Source: Bog-473 sp963782415
Lineage (GTDB): Bacteria > Actinomycetota > Acidimicrobiia > Acidimicrobiales > RAAP-2
DNA length: 64,000 nt
Direction of reading: 5' to 3'
Assembly (NCBI GenBank): GCA_963782415.1
Contig: CAWAJT010000004.1
Span: 868,001-932,000, forward strand
How positions within the stretch are numbered: position 1 is the stretch's first letter; every line of letters starts with the position of its first letter. Below the pieces are notes generated by a model. It did not search any database. It saw only the letters and a list, made by a program, of their open reading frames with translations, and was not told where the DNA came from. This document shows, piece after piece, positions 17,120-26,381 of the stretch. A program made the translations under genes and the position numbers.

Positions 17120-18853
17120 ATGAAGATGACCGGGGCCCAGGCCCTCATAAAGAGCCTCGAAATGCAAGGAACCGACGTCATGTTCGGCCTGCCCGGTGGC
17201 GCCATCCTGCCCGTGTACGACCCCATCATCGACTCGTCGATCCGTCACATCCTGGTGCGTCACGAGCAGGGCGCCGGTCACATGGCGGAGGGCTACGCCA
17301 TGGCAACCGGGCGTCCCGGTGTCGCCATGGTCACCAGCGGGCCCGGCGCCACCAACATCGTGACGCCGCTCGCCAACGCCTACATGGACTCGACGCCGCT
17401 GATCGTCGTGTCCGGCCAGGTCGCCACCGGCTCCATCGGCACCGACGCCTTCCAGGAGTGCGACATCACCGGCGTCACGATGGGCATCACCAAGCACAAC
17501 TGGCTCATCAAGGATGTCGACGACATCCCCCGGGTGGTGGCCGCGGCTTTCCACGTCGCCACGACGGGGCGGCCGGGACCGGTGCTGATCGACCTCCCCA
17601 AGGACATCTCGAACGCCACCATGGAGTGGTACTGGCCGACGTCGGTCGACGAGCTCGACCTTCCCGGCTACCACCCGGTGACGTTCGGCGACCCTGTCCT
17701 CATCGGACAGGCCGTCGAGCTCATCTCCCGGGCGCACCGCCCCGTCCTCTACGTCGGTGGCGGGGCGTTGAAGGCCCGGGCCGCCGAGGCCCTGCGCGTG
17801 CTGGCCGAGCGCACGGGGATTCCGGTCGTCACCACGCTGATGGCCCGGGGCGCCTTTCCCGACTCGCACCCCCAGGCGCTCGGCATGCCCGGCATGCACG
17901 GCCACTACACCGCGGTGACCGCCCTACAGAAGAGCGACCTGCTGATCAGCCTGGGCGCCCGGTTCGATGACCGGGTCACGGGAAAGATCAGCGCCTTTGC
18001 CCCCGATGCCAAGGTGATTCACGTCGACATCGATCCCGCCGAGCTCGGCAAGGTCCGCGTGCCCGACGTGGGCATCGCCGGTGACGTCAACCAGGTCATC
18101 GAGGAGATGCTGCTCGCCATGGACGCGCAGGCGGGAGGGGACCGCCCCACGGTCCAGGATCTGGCGCCGTGGTGGCGTCAGATCGATGAGTGGCGGGCGC
18201 GCTTTCCCTTGTATTACGAAGACGTCGAGGGCGGCGCGATCAAGCCGCAGAACGTGGTCGAACAGCTGCGCGACGCCTCGTCGGAGGACACCGTCGTCGT
18301 GGCCGGCGTGGGACAGCATCAAATGTGGGCGTCGCAATACTGGCGATTCGAGCACCCATACACCTGGGTGAACTCCGGTGGTGCGGGCACCATGGGCTTC
18401 GCAGTCCCGGCCGCCATTGGGGCCAAGGTCGGCCGCCCCGACCGCACGGTGTGGGCCATCGACGGCGACGGCTGCTTTCAAATGACGGCCCAGGAGCTCG
18501 TCACCGCCAGCTCGGAGCAGATCCCGGTGAAGATCGCGATCTTGAACAACGCGTATCTCGGCATGGTGCGTCAGTGGCAGGAGATGTTCTACGAGGAGCG
18601 CTATTCGGAGGTCTACCTCTCGCCCGACCTGCCCGACTACGTCAAGTGGGCCGAGGCCATGGGGTGTGTGGGCATCAAGGCCGAGACGCCCGAGGATGTG
18701 GGGCCGGCGATCGAAAAGGCGAACGCCATCGACGACCGCCCGGTGGTGGTCGACTTCCGCACCGACGCCCGGGAGAAGGTCTTCCCGATGGTGCCGGCCG
18801 GCGCATCCAACGACGACATCGTCGTCCACCCCGACCAGCTGGCGGCCCGATGA
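17120..18853 (+). CDS. ilvB: Acetolactate synthase large subunit
   Basis: The ThDP enzyme (577 aa) catalysing the first common step of Ile, Val and Leu synthesis, condensing pyruvate with pyruvate or 2-ketobutyrate. Visible marks are FGLPGGAILPVYD and the catalytic glutamate in RHEQGAGHMAEGYA. The FAD/ThDP central domain has GARFDDRVTGK, and the ThDP motif starts IDGDGCFQMTAQEL and ends NNAYLGMVRQWQ. ATG 17120 has a good Shine-Dalgarno (GGGGAGCG) and matches the family start; an upstream in-frame extension would run through the attenuator. It overlaps ilvN by ATGA. Expression is probably controlled by the leader attenuator. Confidence 0.97.
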   Translation: MKMTGAQALIKSLEMQGTDVMFGLPGGAILPVYDPIIDSSIRHILVRHEQGAGHMAEGYAMATGRPGVAMVTSGPGATNIVTPLANAYMDSTPLIVVSGQVATGSIGTDAFQECDITGVTMGITKHNWLIKDVDDIPRVVAAAFHVATTGRPGPVLIDLPKDISNATMEWYWPTSVDELDLPGYHPVTFGDPVLIGQAVELISRAHRPVLYVGGGALKARAAEALRVLAERTGIPVVTTLMARGAFPDSHPQALGMPGMHGHYTAVTALQKSDLLISLGARFDDRVTGKISAFAPDAKVIHVDIDPAELGKVRVPDVGIAGDVNQVIEEMLLAMDAQAGGDRPTVQDLAPWWRQIDEWRARFPLYYEDVEGGAIKPQNVVEQLRDASSEDTVVVAGVGQHQMWASQYWRFEHPYTWVNSGGAGTMGFAVPAAIGAKVGRPDRTVWAIDGDGCFQMTAQELVTASSEQIPVKIAILNNAYLGMVRQWQEMFYEERYSEVYLSPDLPDYVKWAEAMGCVGIKAETPEDVGPAIEKANAIDDRPVVVDFRTDAREKVFPMVPAGASNDDIVVHPDQLAAR

Positions 18854-19422
18854 CGTCGGTCCCGATCTATCCGGTGGGTGGGACCGGCCGAGGCGCCACC
18901 GGCCGGCCCGGCCGTCCCACGCCGATCCCGGGCCAGCGCCACCACATCTTGTCGGTGCTCGTCGAGAACAAGGCCGGCGTCCTGGCCCGGGTGGCCGGGC
19001 TCTTCAGCCGTCGCGGCTTCAACATCTACTCGCTGGCGGTGGCACCGACCGACGAGGATGAGCACTTCAGCCGCATCACGATTGTCGTGGATGTGGAGTC
19101 TGCGCCCTTGGAGCAGGTCATCATGCAGCTCGACAAGCTGGTCAACGTCGTCTCCATCGACGAGCTGTCGCCCGCTGAGGCCGTCGAGCGCGAGCTGGTC
19201 CTGGTCACCGTGGCGGTGGGCCCGACCGAGCGCTCCCAGGTGATTCAGCTGGTGGGGGTGTTCGGCGGCGAGGTGGTCAGCGTGGGTGCCGACCGCATTA
19301 CGGTCATGTTGGCCGGCCGACCCGAGAAGATCGACGACTTCGAGGGATTGCTCGAGCACTACACCGTCGAAGAGCTTCAGCGGACGGGGCGCGTCGCCCT
19401 GCCTAAGCTGGAACGCCACTAA
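18850..19422 (+). CDS. ilvN: Acetolactate synthase regulatory small subunit
   Basis: The 190-aa ACT-domain subunit that activates IlvB and confers valine feedback inhibition. After an about 25-residue Gly/Pro/Arg-rich N-terminal extension comes the ACT domain (HHILSVLVENKAGVLARVAGL, FSRRGFNIYSLAVAPT), then the C-terminal domain ending in GLLEHYTVEELQRTGRVAL. Start ATG 18850 overlaps the ilvB stop, indicating translational coupling and balanced synthesis of the two subunits. Length is close to the usual 160-175 aa plus the extension. Confidence 0.95.
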   Translation: MTSVPIYPVGGTGRGATGRPGRPTPIPGQRHHILSVLVENKAGVLARVAGLFSRRGFNIYSLAVAPTDEDEHFSRITIVVDVESAPLEQVIMQLDKLVNVVSIDELSPAEAVERELVLVTVAVGPTERSQVIQLVGVFGGEVVSVGADRITVMLAGRPEKIDDFEGLLEHYTVEELQRTGRVALPKLERH

Positions 19423-19484
19423 GCCGCCTCGCAGAGACCGAGCGAAAGAACCGAGCGAGAGAACAGAGAGAAAGAGCAGACGAC

Positions 19485-20510
19485 ATGGCCACGATGTACT
19501 ACGAATCCGATGCCGACCCTGCGCTGATCGCCGGCCGCAAGGTGGCGATCCTGGGCTACGGCTCCCAGGGGCACGCGCACGCGCAGAACCTGCGTGAGTC
19601 CGGGGTGGACGTCCGGGTGGCGTTGCGCGCAGGCAGCAGCAGCAAGCGCAAGGCTGAGGAGGCCGGACTGCGCGTGCTGTCGCTGGCCGACGCCGCCGCC
19701 GAGGCCGACGTGATCATGATGCTGCTGCCCGACACCGAGCAGAAGGCGGCCTACGACGAGTTCGTGGCGCCGCACCTCAATGACGGCGACTGCCTCATGT
19801 TCGCTCACGGCTTCAACATCCGCTTCGGGCAGATCGTGCCGCCTCCGGGCGTCGACGTCACCATGGTGGCGCCCAAGGGCCCCGGTCACCTCGTCCGGCG
19901 CACCTACACCGAGGGCGGCGGAGTTCCGACGCTGATCGCCGTCCATCAGGACGCCACCGGCAAGGCGCGTGAGCTCGCCTTGTCCTATGCGCACGCCATC
20001 GGCTCCACCCGGGCCGGCGTACTCGACACGACCTTCGACGAGGAGACCGAAACGGACCTCTTCGGCGAGCAGGTGGTGCTGTGCGGGGGCCTGACCGCGC
20101 TGGTGACGGCTGGTTTCGAAACGCTGGTCGGCGCCGGCTACCAGCCCGAGTCGGCGTATTTCGAGTGCCTGCACGAGCTCAAGCTGATCGTCGACCTCAT
20201 GTACGAGCAGGGGATCGCCGGCATGCGTTACTCCATCTCGGACACGGCCGAGTACGGCGACCTCACCCGTGGTCCGCGGGTGATCAACGAGGCCGTCCGG
20301 GCCGAAATGCAGACAATCCTCGACGAGATCCGCAGCGGCGCCTTTGCCGAGGAGTGGATCGCCGAGAACAGGGCGGGACGGCCGCGCTTCGAGGCCCTGC
20401 GCAAGGAGGGCCAGGCCCACCAGATCGAGTCGGTGGGGCAGGAGCTGCGCGCCATGATGCCGTTCATCTCCGCCGGCAAGACCAAGGTGCAGGACGCCTC
20501 AGGCGGCTGA
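19485..20510 (+). CDS. ilvC: Ketol-acid reductoisomerase (NADP+), class I
   Basis: The 341-aa enzyme that isomerises and reduces acetolactate to dihydroxy-isovalerate, feeding IlvD. The Rossmann motif GYGSQGHAHAQNLRESG is complete, followed by LRAGSSSKRKAEE, whose serines and basic residues fit NADPH use. The Mg-binding C-terminal knot has the ETETDLFGEQ motif and the YSISDTAEYGD segment. Length is typical for the short class I form. It starts 62 bp after ilvN behind a purine-rich, T-poor leader with AGAGAAAGAG before the ATG. It closes the ilvBNC unit. Confidence 0.97.
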   Translation: MATMYYESDADPALIAGRKVAILGYGSQGHAHAQNLRESGVDVRVALRAGSSSKRKAEEAGLRVLSLADAAAEADVIMMLLPDTEQKAAYDEFVAPHLNDGDCLMFAHGFNIRFGQIVPPPGVDVTMVAPKGPGHLVRRTYTEGGGVPTLIAVHQDATGKARELALSYAHAIGSTRAGVLDTTFDEETETDLFGEQVVLCGGLTALVTAGFETLVGAGYQPESAYFECLHELKLIVDLMYEQGIAGMRYSISDTAEYGDLTRGPRVINEAVRAEMQTILDEIRSGAFAEEWIAENRAGRPRFEALRKEGQAHQIESVGQELRAMMPFISAGKTKVQDASGG

Positions 20511-20690
20511 CGCGCCCGGTCCGTCATTCGACCGGAGGTGACAGATCCGGCTGATCGCGCCTTCGTCTCACCGTGTCTGTCTGACTGTGTCGTCGCCTGA
20601 CCGTGCCTTTGCCTGACCGCCGCGCCTGAACTTTCGGCGCCTGACTCGGGCGGCGACGCTGCAGCTGGACCGCGCATGAGGTGCGCAGTT

Positions 20691-23453
20691 CTATTGCTGG
20701 TTGCCCTCGGGCTGGTACGCACGGCAGGGTTCTCCCCGTAGCGAGCCACACGGCGGAAGGGTTGGGGTCGCGCTGACGCTGGGGACGACGTTGACCGTGA
20801 GCGCCGAGGGCGTGACACCCCCGAAGCCGACTGTTACCGGCTGACCACTGTCGACGGTGTCGAAGGTCCAGACTGGTCGGTCCCCACCTGGCGCCGAGAG
20901 CACGACGCGTAGTTCGGTGCCGGCCCGGAAGGTGTGCACGATCGGATCGATCGGGATCTTGACGAGCGAGTAGTGGTAGGCGGACAGACTGCGTGCCTGG
21001 CTGCCCAGGTAGGTCGGATCCGTGAAGAGCGAGGTGGAATCGGGCGCATCGACCTGATTCGAGCTGCGCAGGAAGCCGGAGGTGATGTATTCCTCCTGGC
21101 TCGTCTGCGGTTGCACCTCGGTGATCGTGGCCTGGAGGTCCTCCGTCTGCACCGGGGCCTTGACCCACAGAGCCAATGTTGCCGGGCCGGCCACCGTCGT
21201 GTCCGTGCTGAAGGGCTCTGTTTGAAACGCGATGCCGTCGGCCGACGGAACGGGTGTCCAATCCCAGCCGGGATTGGCTGCCCACGCGTTGCCTCCCGCC
21301 GGCAGGCTGGTCGTGGGCCTGACCGTCGGGTCGAGGGTCAGGCTTGCAGTGCCCGATGTGACCTGTTGGGACTGCAGCGACCCATTCGATCCAAGGTAGA
21401 GGCTGGTGACCGCGCCGGGCGGGGGCCAGCTGGGGAAGTCCGCGCTGTACGTGGACCCGATGTCGCCTGTTCCAGCTGAGCTCGCCCCGTTGTCGAAGAG
21501 CGCGTGCACCCTGGGTGTCTGGGCGACGAAGTCGCTCCGTGCGGTGGCGAGATTCGGATCAGTGGTGAACCTGAGGGCGGGGAGCGCCACCTGCGAGGAG
21601 ACAGAGGCGGCAATGGACGCAAAGGCATCGAGCACGAGGGCACCCAACGCACCGGGCTGGGTCGGCACCTTGTCGGCGACATAGAGGTCCAGGAATTCGA
21701 GCCAACGGCTGATCGTCTGGGGATCGGCCGAGTCAATGTGCCCACCGTTGACCATGTTGGTGAAGAGGGGTGTGGTCGTGGGTACGGCGTCGATCAGAGC
21801 GGTCCACTGTGGGCCGGTTTGCTCGTCCTGGAGTGCTCCCGAGAGGAAGATCGGCACGTTCACGTGCGCCGCCCAGTCGACCATGGAGCGTTGATCGAAC
21901 AGCGCAGGGTCGCGCCCTTGCCCCGTGCCCGGACTGACCAGCTGGGGACCGACGAGTTGGTCCAGGTTCTCAGACTGGTTGTGCAATACCTGGTTGGCGA
22001 GGCAGGCCGACGATGCTCCGTTGCTCGACTCGAGTTCGCTGTCGATCTCGTAGTAGGTCCAGGGCTGTCCGGTGCCCGAAATAGGGGTCGTGGCGCTCTG
22101 AACGATCTTGCCTGCGCTGAAGCTGGCGGCAGCCTTGGCATCGTCAATGCGCGCATTGGTCCAGTCGGCGGCAAAGCCATTGTTGTAGATGCCGCCGGGG
22201 TACCCCGTCGAGAACAGATCGTCCGTCGGGCTCATCGGTGCGATGGCTGCGAGCCCGGGAGGATCGGTGCCGGCTGCAGGGAACTGCGACAAGCCCGAAT
22301 AGCTGATGCCGACCAGGCCTATTTTGGCATTGGCGACCCAGGACTGGTGGGCGATGATCTCAATGGCGTCGTAGGCGTCGTAGTCCGACGGGTATCCCAA
22401 GAGATCGAAGGCACCCCCCGAGCACCCGGTCCCGCGCATCTGGAGACTCACGGTGGCGAAGCCCGAGACCCTGGCGACGACGGCGCCGACGTCGGTCGCT
22501 GAATCCGGTAGGAGGTTGGAGTTGCCGCAGGTCGTGCAGTGCGCCCCCAGGACGCTGTCCACCAAGGATGGGATCGGATCGGTTGGACCGGCCACGCCGT
22601 ACCCCGAGTACTCCATGACGGTCGGGCAGGGCGCTGTGGCCGTACACGTGGAGCCAAAGGGATAGCGCACCGTCGCCGCCAAGGACACCCCGTCACGCAT
22701 GGTGATGTAGTTCAAACCCTGGTGCATGGGCTGGTTGGCGTACAGGGCCGAATTCGTCGGTGGGTTCTGACCGGGTGCCAAGACCGAGAAGGTGGACGTC
22801 CGCTGTCCGGTGGAACGGTCCCACCACCAGTAGCCCGGCCCGGGCTGGAGGTCACGGATGATGAGCGATCCGAATGAGTCGGCCGTGCCCGGGTTGGCCG
22901 AGTTCCAGACGAAGGACCAGTAGCGAAGCAGGACGAGCCGGTTTCCTGGCTGGGCACCGGTCAGCCGCGCCTGCCCGATGGAGCCGTTTCCCTGCAAGGC
23001 GGCGGCCGGCAACGGATTGGAGACCGTCACCGTGATCGCCGCGCTCGTCGTACTCTGCCCGTTGACGTCCGTGGCCACGCTCTGGACCGCATAGGCACCG
23101 TTGGGAAACGAGGCCGTATTCCACTTTCCGATCCATCCGAACAGTGTCGGCGTGGCGGTCGAGATCACCTCGTCGCTCAGTGCGCCACCTGTGATCTCGA
23201 AGGTCACCGTCGCAATGCCAGAGGAGCTTGACGCCACTGCGTCGAGAATGAAGGAGCCCGACTCGGTGGCGCCGGTGGACGGCACGATCACCGCGGTGCT
23301 CGGCGGAGGGCCGGTCGTGGTGGCGGAGGCCGCTCCGGGCAACTGGGTGAGGGCTACCACGGACGCCACTGCCAACACGCTCGCCGCGACGGCGTTAATC
23401 ACGCGCACACGGCACGCGCCGCGAGCACTGCTCCCAACATCGAGTCCCACCAT
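20691..23453 (-). CDS. Secreted CocE/NonD-family alpha/beta hydrolase with Ig-like domain
   Basis: A 920-aa exported protein with a signal peptide ending near AASA at residue 44. Residues about 50-145 form an Ig-like domain (VPSTGATESGSFILDA ... FPNGAYAVQSVATDVNGQ). The catalytic part carries MRDGVSLAATVRYP and PTVMEYSGYG, with nucleophile Ser386 in GISYSG. The C-terminal jelly-roll resembles the X-Pro dipeptidyl-peptidase C-domain (GWDWTPVPSADGIAFQTEP, LALWVKAP, FRAGTELRVVLSAPGG). The family includes cocaine esterase, glutaryl-7-ACA acylase and X-Pro peptidases, so the substrate is an ester, amide or prolyl peptide outside the cell; which one is unknown. It converges with ilvC (180 bp between stops). 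It is longer than typical members (550-650 aa) because of the N-terminal module and inserts. Confidence 0.85.
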   Translation of the reverse strand: MVGLDVGSSARGACRVRVINAVAASVLAVASVVALTQLPGAASATTTGPPPSTAVIVPSTGATESGSFILDAVASSSSGIATVTFEITGGALSDEVISTATPTLFGWIGKWNTASFPNGAYAVQSVATDVNGQSTTSAAITVTVSNPLPAAALQGNGSIGQARLTGAQPGNRLVLLRYWSFVWNSANPGTADSFGSLIIRDLQPGPGYWWWDRSTGQRTSTFSVLAPGQNPPTNSALYANQPMHQGLNYITMRDGVSLAATVRYPFGSTCTATAPCPTVMEYSGYGVAGPTDPIPSLVDSVLGAHCTTCGNSNLLPDSATDVGAVVARVSGFATVSLQMRGTGCSGGAFDLLGYPSDYDAYDAIEIIAHQSWVANAKIGLVGISYSGLSQFPAAGTDPPGLAAIAPMSPTDDLFSTGYPGGIYNNGFAADWTNARIDDAKAAASFSAGKIVQSATTPISGTGQPWTYYEIDSELESSNGASSACLANQVLHNQSENLDQLVGPQLVSPGTGQGRDPALFDQRSMVDWAAHVNVPIFLSGALQDEQTGPQWTALIDAVPTTTPLFTNMVNGGHIDSADPQTISRWLEFLDLYVADKVPTQPGALGALVLDAFASIAASVSSQVALPALRFTTDPNLATARSDFVAQTPRVHALFDNGASSAGTGDIGSTYSADFPSWPPPGAVTSLYLGSNGSLQSQQVTSGTASLTLDPTVRPTTSLPAGGNAWAANPGWDWTPVPSADGIAFQTEPFSTDTTVAGPATLALWVKAPVQTEDLQATITEVQPQTSQEEYITSGFLRSSNQVDAPDSTSLFTDPTYLGSQARSLSAYHYSLVKIPIDPIVHTFRAGTELRVVLSAPGGDRPVWTFDTVDSGQPVTVGFGGVTPSALTVNVVPSVSATPTLPPCGSLRGEPCRAYQPEGNQQ

Positions 23454-23816
23454 CCGTTCCCCCAGGGCTCAGCCGAGCAGGCACATCACGTGCCTGATCG
23501 ATGTTCTCGGCACGTTACAGCGACCGGGCTCGGTGTGCTCATATCGTCAAGGCCATGACGGCGTCGGATGACCTGCACTGCTCCAGCGTGGTCGGATCGA
23601 CCGAGTTCTCGACCGTCTCAGGTGACCTCGAGGGCGGCGCCGACCCCAGCTGCGAGCAGGCTAAGGCGACCTCAGGCAGTGTGCGGCTCGGCGGGCTCAC
23701 GCACGGCGCCACGGCGGCGGACGTCTCGGGCAACGTGGAGATCGGGTGGGCGCTCGAGCACGTGTAGCCGGATCTGTGAGGCTGCGCCTCTCGGACGCTT
23801 CTCGGGTGGCTTGGGA
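23454..23816. other. Gap with one possible small ORF (23555-23767, +)
   Basis: About 360 bp between the CocE-like gene and the VOC gene. ATG 23555 opens a 70-codon plus-strand frame with strongly GC-rich third positions, ending at TAG 23765. Its product (starting MTASDDLHCSSVVG) has no recognisable domain, signal or membrane segment, and no clear ribosome site. High third-position GC is also seen in antisense shadows, so it is left as a candidate only. I see no RNA gene here. Confidence 0.25.
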
Positions 23817-24251
23817 TCAATCTCGGTCGTGGTGACACACGGCTTCGAGCATGAGGCCGAACGGATCGAGCCAGAAGGTGGCGAAGTATGGCGGCGGGTA
23901 CTGCGGCCACTCCCGGGGGGCATGGAGCACCGGGCTGCCGACTTCGATCACGTGTGCGTGGACGTCGCGCACCGCGGTGCGGGTGGGGACGATGAAGGCA
24001 ACATGCTGCAAGCCGGTGGCCTCGCGGGTGTACGCCGACCTGCCACGTGCCAGATAGAAGAACAGGTACGCCCCGCGCTTTCCACTGGCGGGCATGAATG
24101 CCAATGCGTCCTCGTCCGTGAGGAAGGGCTCGTAACCGAGGAGCGGCAACAAGGGCCCGTCGTAGTCGGCCGCCCGAGGCAGGTCGGGCACATTGATGCC
24201 GATGTGGCCCAGCACCGGGCCAGTCTGGCTGCAGGGAGGCGTCGGGCGCAC
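23817..24251 (-). CDS. VOC-superfamily (glyoxalase/bleomycin-resistance-like) protein
   Basis: A 144-aa protein with the paired beta-alpha-beta-beta-beta fold of the vicinal-oxygen-chelate family. It begins the fold with LGHIGINVPDLPRAADYDGPLLPLLGYEP, contains GLQHVAFIVPTRTAVRDVHAH in the second half and ends with FWLDPFGLMLEAVCH, where the terminal Glu is a usual metal ligand. Other ligands are the His of GHIGI and the His of LQHVAF. Enzyme or binding function cannot be told. The start is GTG 24251; a GTG at VLGHIG would shorten the product by about 12 residues. Confidence 0.8.
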   Translation of the reverse strand: MRPTPPCSQTGPVLGHIGINVPDLPRAADYDGPLLPLLGYEPFLTDEDALAFMPASGKRGAYLFFYLARGRSAYTREATGLQHVAFIVPTRTAVRDVHAHVIEVGSPVLHAPREWPQYPPPYFATFWLDPFGLMLEAVCHHDRD

Positions 24252-24279
24252 AGTTCGGGCGCACAGTTCGGGCGCACAG
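24243..24279. repeat. 13-bp tandem repeat, 2.8 copies
   Basis: CGGGCGCACAGTT is repeated twice perfectly with a third copy of 11 bases, between and partly overlapping the start of the VOC gene. It sits in the divergent region before the GH5 gene. It may be simple slippage. Confidence 0.6.
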
Positions 24280-24335
24280 GGCGACGGGGCGAGAGAGGGG
24301 GCGCCACCATCTGGGAATCAGCTGGGTACAGACTG

Positions 24336-26063
24336 GTGCCTGTGCTTCGCCGCTCGGTCCACGTCGTCGTGACCGGGATGCTCGTGGCCAGCGCCACCGT
24401 GCTCGGCCTGAGTGCCGGCTCGGCCCAGGCCACCCCCTCGGGACGGGATGTCGGCCTGCCTGACCTGTCCTCGCCGACGTTCATCTCCGCCAGCGACACC
24501 GGCACCAGCCCGGCGACGGTCTCGGGCCGGATTTCTGCTCCCGGCGGCCCGTACCTCTACGACCACGAGGGCCGGGTCGTCTTCTTCCATGGGGTCAACG
24601 CCGTCTACAAGTATCCGCCGTACGCGCTCTATCCGGACCCCGGCAAACCCTGGAACTTCTCCGCGGCCGACGCGTCGCTCATGGCCCGGCTCGGCTTCAA
24701 CGCCGTGCGCCTCGGCATGACGTGGAGCGGGCTGGAGCCGGGCACGGCGCCGGCCAACGACCCGGCCATCTGCGCTCATGGTCGACCGACCGATCCCATG
24801 CAGTTCAGTCGGGCGGTCTTCGACCGCTACGTGGCACGCCTCACGAAGACCGTCGACCTGCTGGGGCGATTCCACATCTACACGATCCTCGACATGCACC
24901 AGGACGTGTACAACGAGATGTTCGACGGCGAAGGGGCGCCGCGCTGGGCCGTGTGCACGAGCGACGTCCCGAGCGTCGATCCGCCAGGACGTTGGTCGCT
25001 CGAATACGCCACCAAGGCCGCCGGCATCGCCTTCCACCACTTCTGGGACAACAGTGTGCGGGGGGACCTGCAGGGCCAGTACGACGACATCTGGGGCGAC
25101 GTCGCGCGTGCGTTCAGCGGAAATCGTTGGGTCCTCGGGTACGACCCCTTCAACGAGCCGTTCTCCACGTCGCTCATCCGCGTCGGTGACGAACACTTCG
25201 ATTCCCAGCTCGAGTGCTTCTACACCGGCACCGGCCACATCGGCATCCCGTCGCACGGCGCGCCCCGGTTGCACTGTCCGGGCAATGACCCCGCCAACGG
25301 CGTGATCCCGACCATTCTGGCCAATGACCCCCACCACCTCATTTTCGATGAGCCCGACAATTACGCCAGCCGAGGGCTGCCCACCTACATCGGACCGATG
25401 AATCTGCCCAATCTCGTCTTCAACGTACACATCTACTGCGGCGCCCGCAGCCCGGTGACCGGCAACCCGACCAATGTCGCCGCCTGCGCCGCGCAGGACG
25501 AGCACTCGCTCGGCGTACGGGCCTCGGACCGGCCCGAAATGGCGTCTCCCACCCAACCCGGCGGGCCGGCATGGTTCGTCACCGAGTTCGGCGCGACCAG
25601 CGACCTGCAACTCCTCGCGTCGATCGCGGCCGCTATGGATGCGCGCCAGGTCAGCTGGACCTACTGGGCCTGGAAGTACTACGGCGATCCCACCGGGAGC
25701 GCGGCCGAGTCGCTCGTCATGGCCGACGGCCGTCTGCGCTCGACGGCCCTCGTCCTCAGCCGAGCGTATCCGGAGGCGATCGCCGGGACTCCCATTCGCT
25801 TCGCTTTCTCACCGGCGACCGACGTCTTCGACATGACCTATGTGCCCAACCACCACATTCGAGCGCCGACTCTCGTCTTCGTACCGACCGCCTTGCACTA
25901 CCCCCACGGCTACTGCGCGCGCACCACGGGCGCCCGGATCACGTCGGCGCGGGGGAGCGATCTCCTCCGGGTGCAGAACAGCTCCACGGGGTCGCGGGTC
26001 ACCGTCGAGATCAGCGCTGGTCGGTGCTCCGCCGCCGGGAGCGCCCGCTCGAGCGCAGCCTAG
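24336..26063 (+). CDS. Secreted glycoside hydrolase family 5, endoglycoceramidase-like
   Basis: A 575-aa exported enzyme; GTG 24336 (or GTG 24342) gives a clean signal peptide (VVVTGMLVASATVLGLSAGSAQA). The GH5 barrel follows: VVFFHGVNAVYKYPPY, FNAVRLGMTWSGLEPG, YTILDMHQDVYNE, then the acid/base Glu274 in YDPFNEPFS and nucleophile Glu417 in FVTEFGA. This motif set is that of endoglycosylceramidases and their actinobacterial relatives, which cut the bond between glycan and ceramide. A C-terminal beta-sandwich of about 100 residues is usual in that group. The true substrate may be another glycolipid or glucoside. The first gene after it is a DUF2277 protein, 9 bp away. Confidence 0.87.
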   Translation: MPVLRRSVHVVVTGMLVASATVLGLSAGSAQATPSGRDVGLPDLSSPTFISASDTGTSPATVSGRISAPGGPYLYDHEGRVVFFHGVNAVYKYPPYALYPDPGKPWNFSAADASLMARLGFNAVRLGMTWSGLEPGTAPANDPAICAHGRPTDPMQFSRAVFDRYVARLTKTVDLLGRFHIYTILDMHQDVYNEMFDGEGAPRWAVCTSDVPSVDPPGRWSLEYATKAAGIAFHHFWDNSVRGDLQGQYDDIWGDVARAFSGNRWVLGYDPFNEPFSTSLIRVGDEHFDSQLECFYTGTGHIGIPSHGAPRLHCPGNDPANGVIPTILANDPHHLIFDEPDNYASRGLPTYIGPMNLPNLVFNVHIYCGARSPVTGNPTNVAACAAQDEHSLGVRASDRPEMASPTQPGGPAWFVTEFGATSDLQLLASIAAAMDARQVSWTYWAWKYYGDPTGSAAESLVMADGRLRSTALVLSRAYPEAIAGTPIRFAFSPATDVFDMTYVPNHHIRAPTLVFVPTALHYPHGYCARTTGARITSARGSDLLRVQNSSTGSRVTVEISAGRCSAAGSARSSAA

Positions 26064-26072
26064 GGTGGGGTC

Positions 26073-26339
26073 ATGTGCCGCAACATCACCACCCTGCGCG
26101 GGCTCGAGCCCGTGGCCACCCCCGAAGAGATAGAGGCGGCGGCCCGCCAGTACGTCCGCAAGATCAGCGGCGTGCAGTCGACATCCCCGGCGACCGAGGA
26201 GGCGTTCGAGCGCGCCGTGTCGGAGATCACGAAGGCGTCCTCGGCCCTGCTCGGCGCGTTGCCGCCCCGGAAGCAGCCCCCACCGACCCTGCCGCCACTG
26301 CGCCGCATCGCAGCGAAGAAAGCGACCGCCCCAGCCTGA
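26073..26339 (+). CDS. DUF2277 domain protein
   Basis: An 88-aa soluble protein that matches the DUF2277 family over its full length. It starts MCRNITTLRGLEP, has the helix EEIEAAARQYVRKISG, the P-x-x-x-x-EEAFERAVSEI helix and a short ALLGALPPR tail; a basic Lys/Ala tail follows. The family's function is unknown and the N-terminal MCRNI is nearly invariant. It is separated from the GH5 gene by 9 bp and so may share its transcript. Confidence 0.88.
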   Translation: MCRNITTLRGLEPVATPEEIEAAARQYVRKISGVQSTSPATEEAFERAVSEITKASSALLGALPPRKQPPPTLPPLRRIAAKKATAPA

Positions 26340-26344
26340 GGTCC

Positions 26345-26381
26345 TTGACCAGATATATGTGGGGAAGCAAATATATGCAGT
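26345..26381 (+). promoter_or_regulatory. Predicted promoter/operator of the arsR-type gene
   Basis: TTGACC (26345-26350) could be a -35 box. Two ATATATG words (26353-26359 and 26371-26377) are spaced 18 bp start to start, and the second can serve as -10 about 5 bp before the GTG start, suggesting a leaderless transcript. The direct AT-rich repeats stand out in GC-rich DNA and are a plausible binding site for the regulator's own product. Confidence 0.4.
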
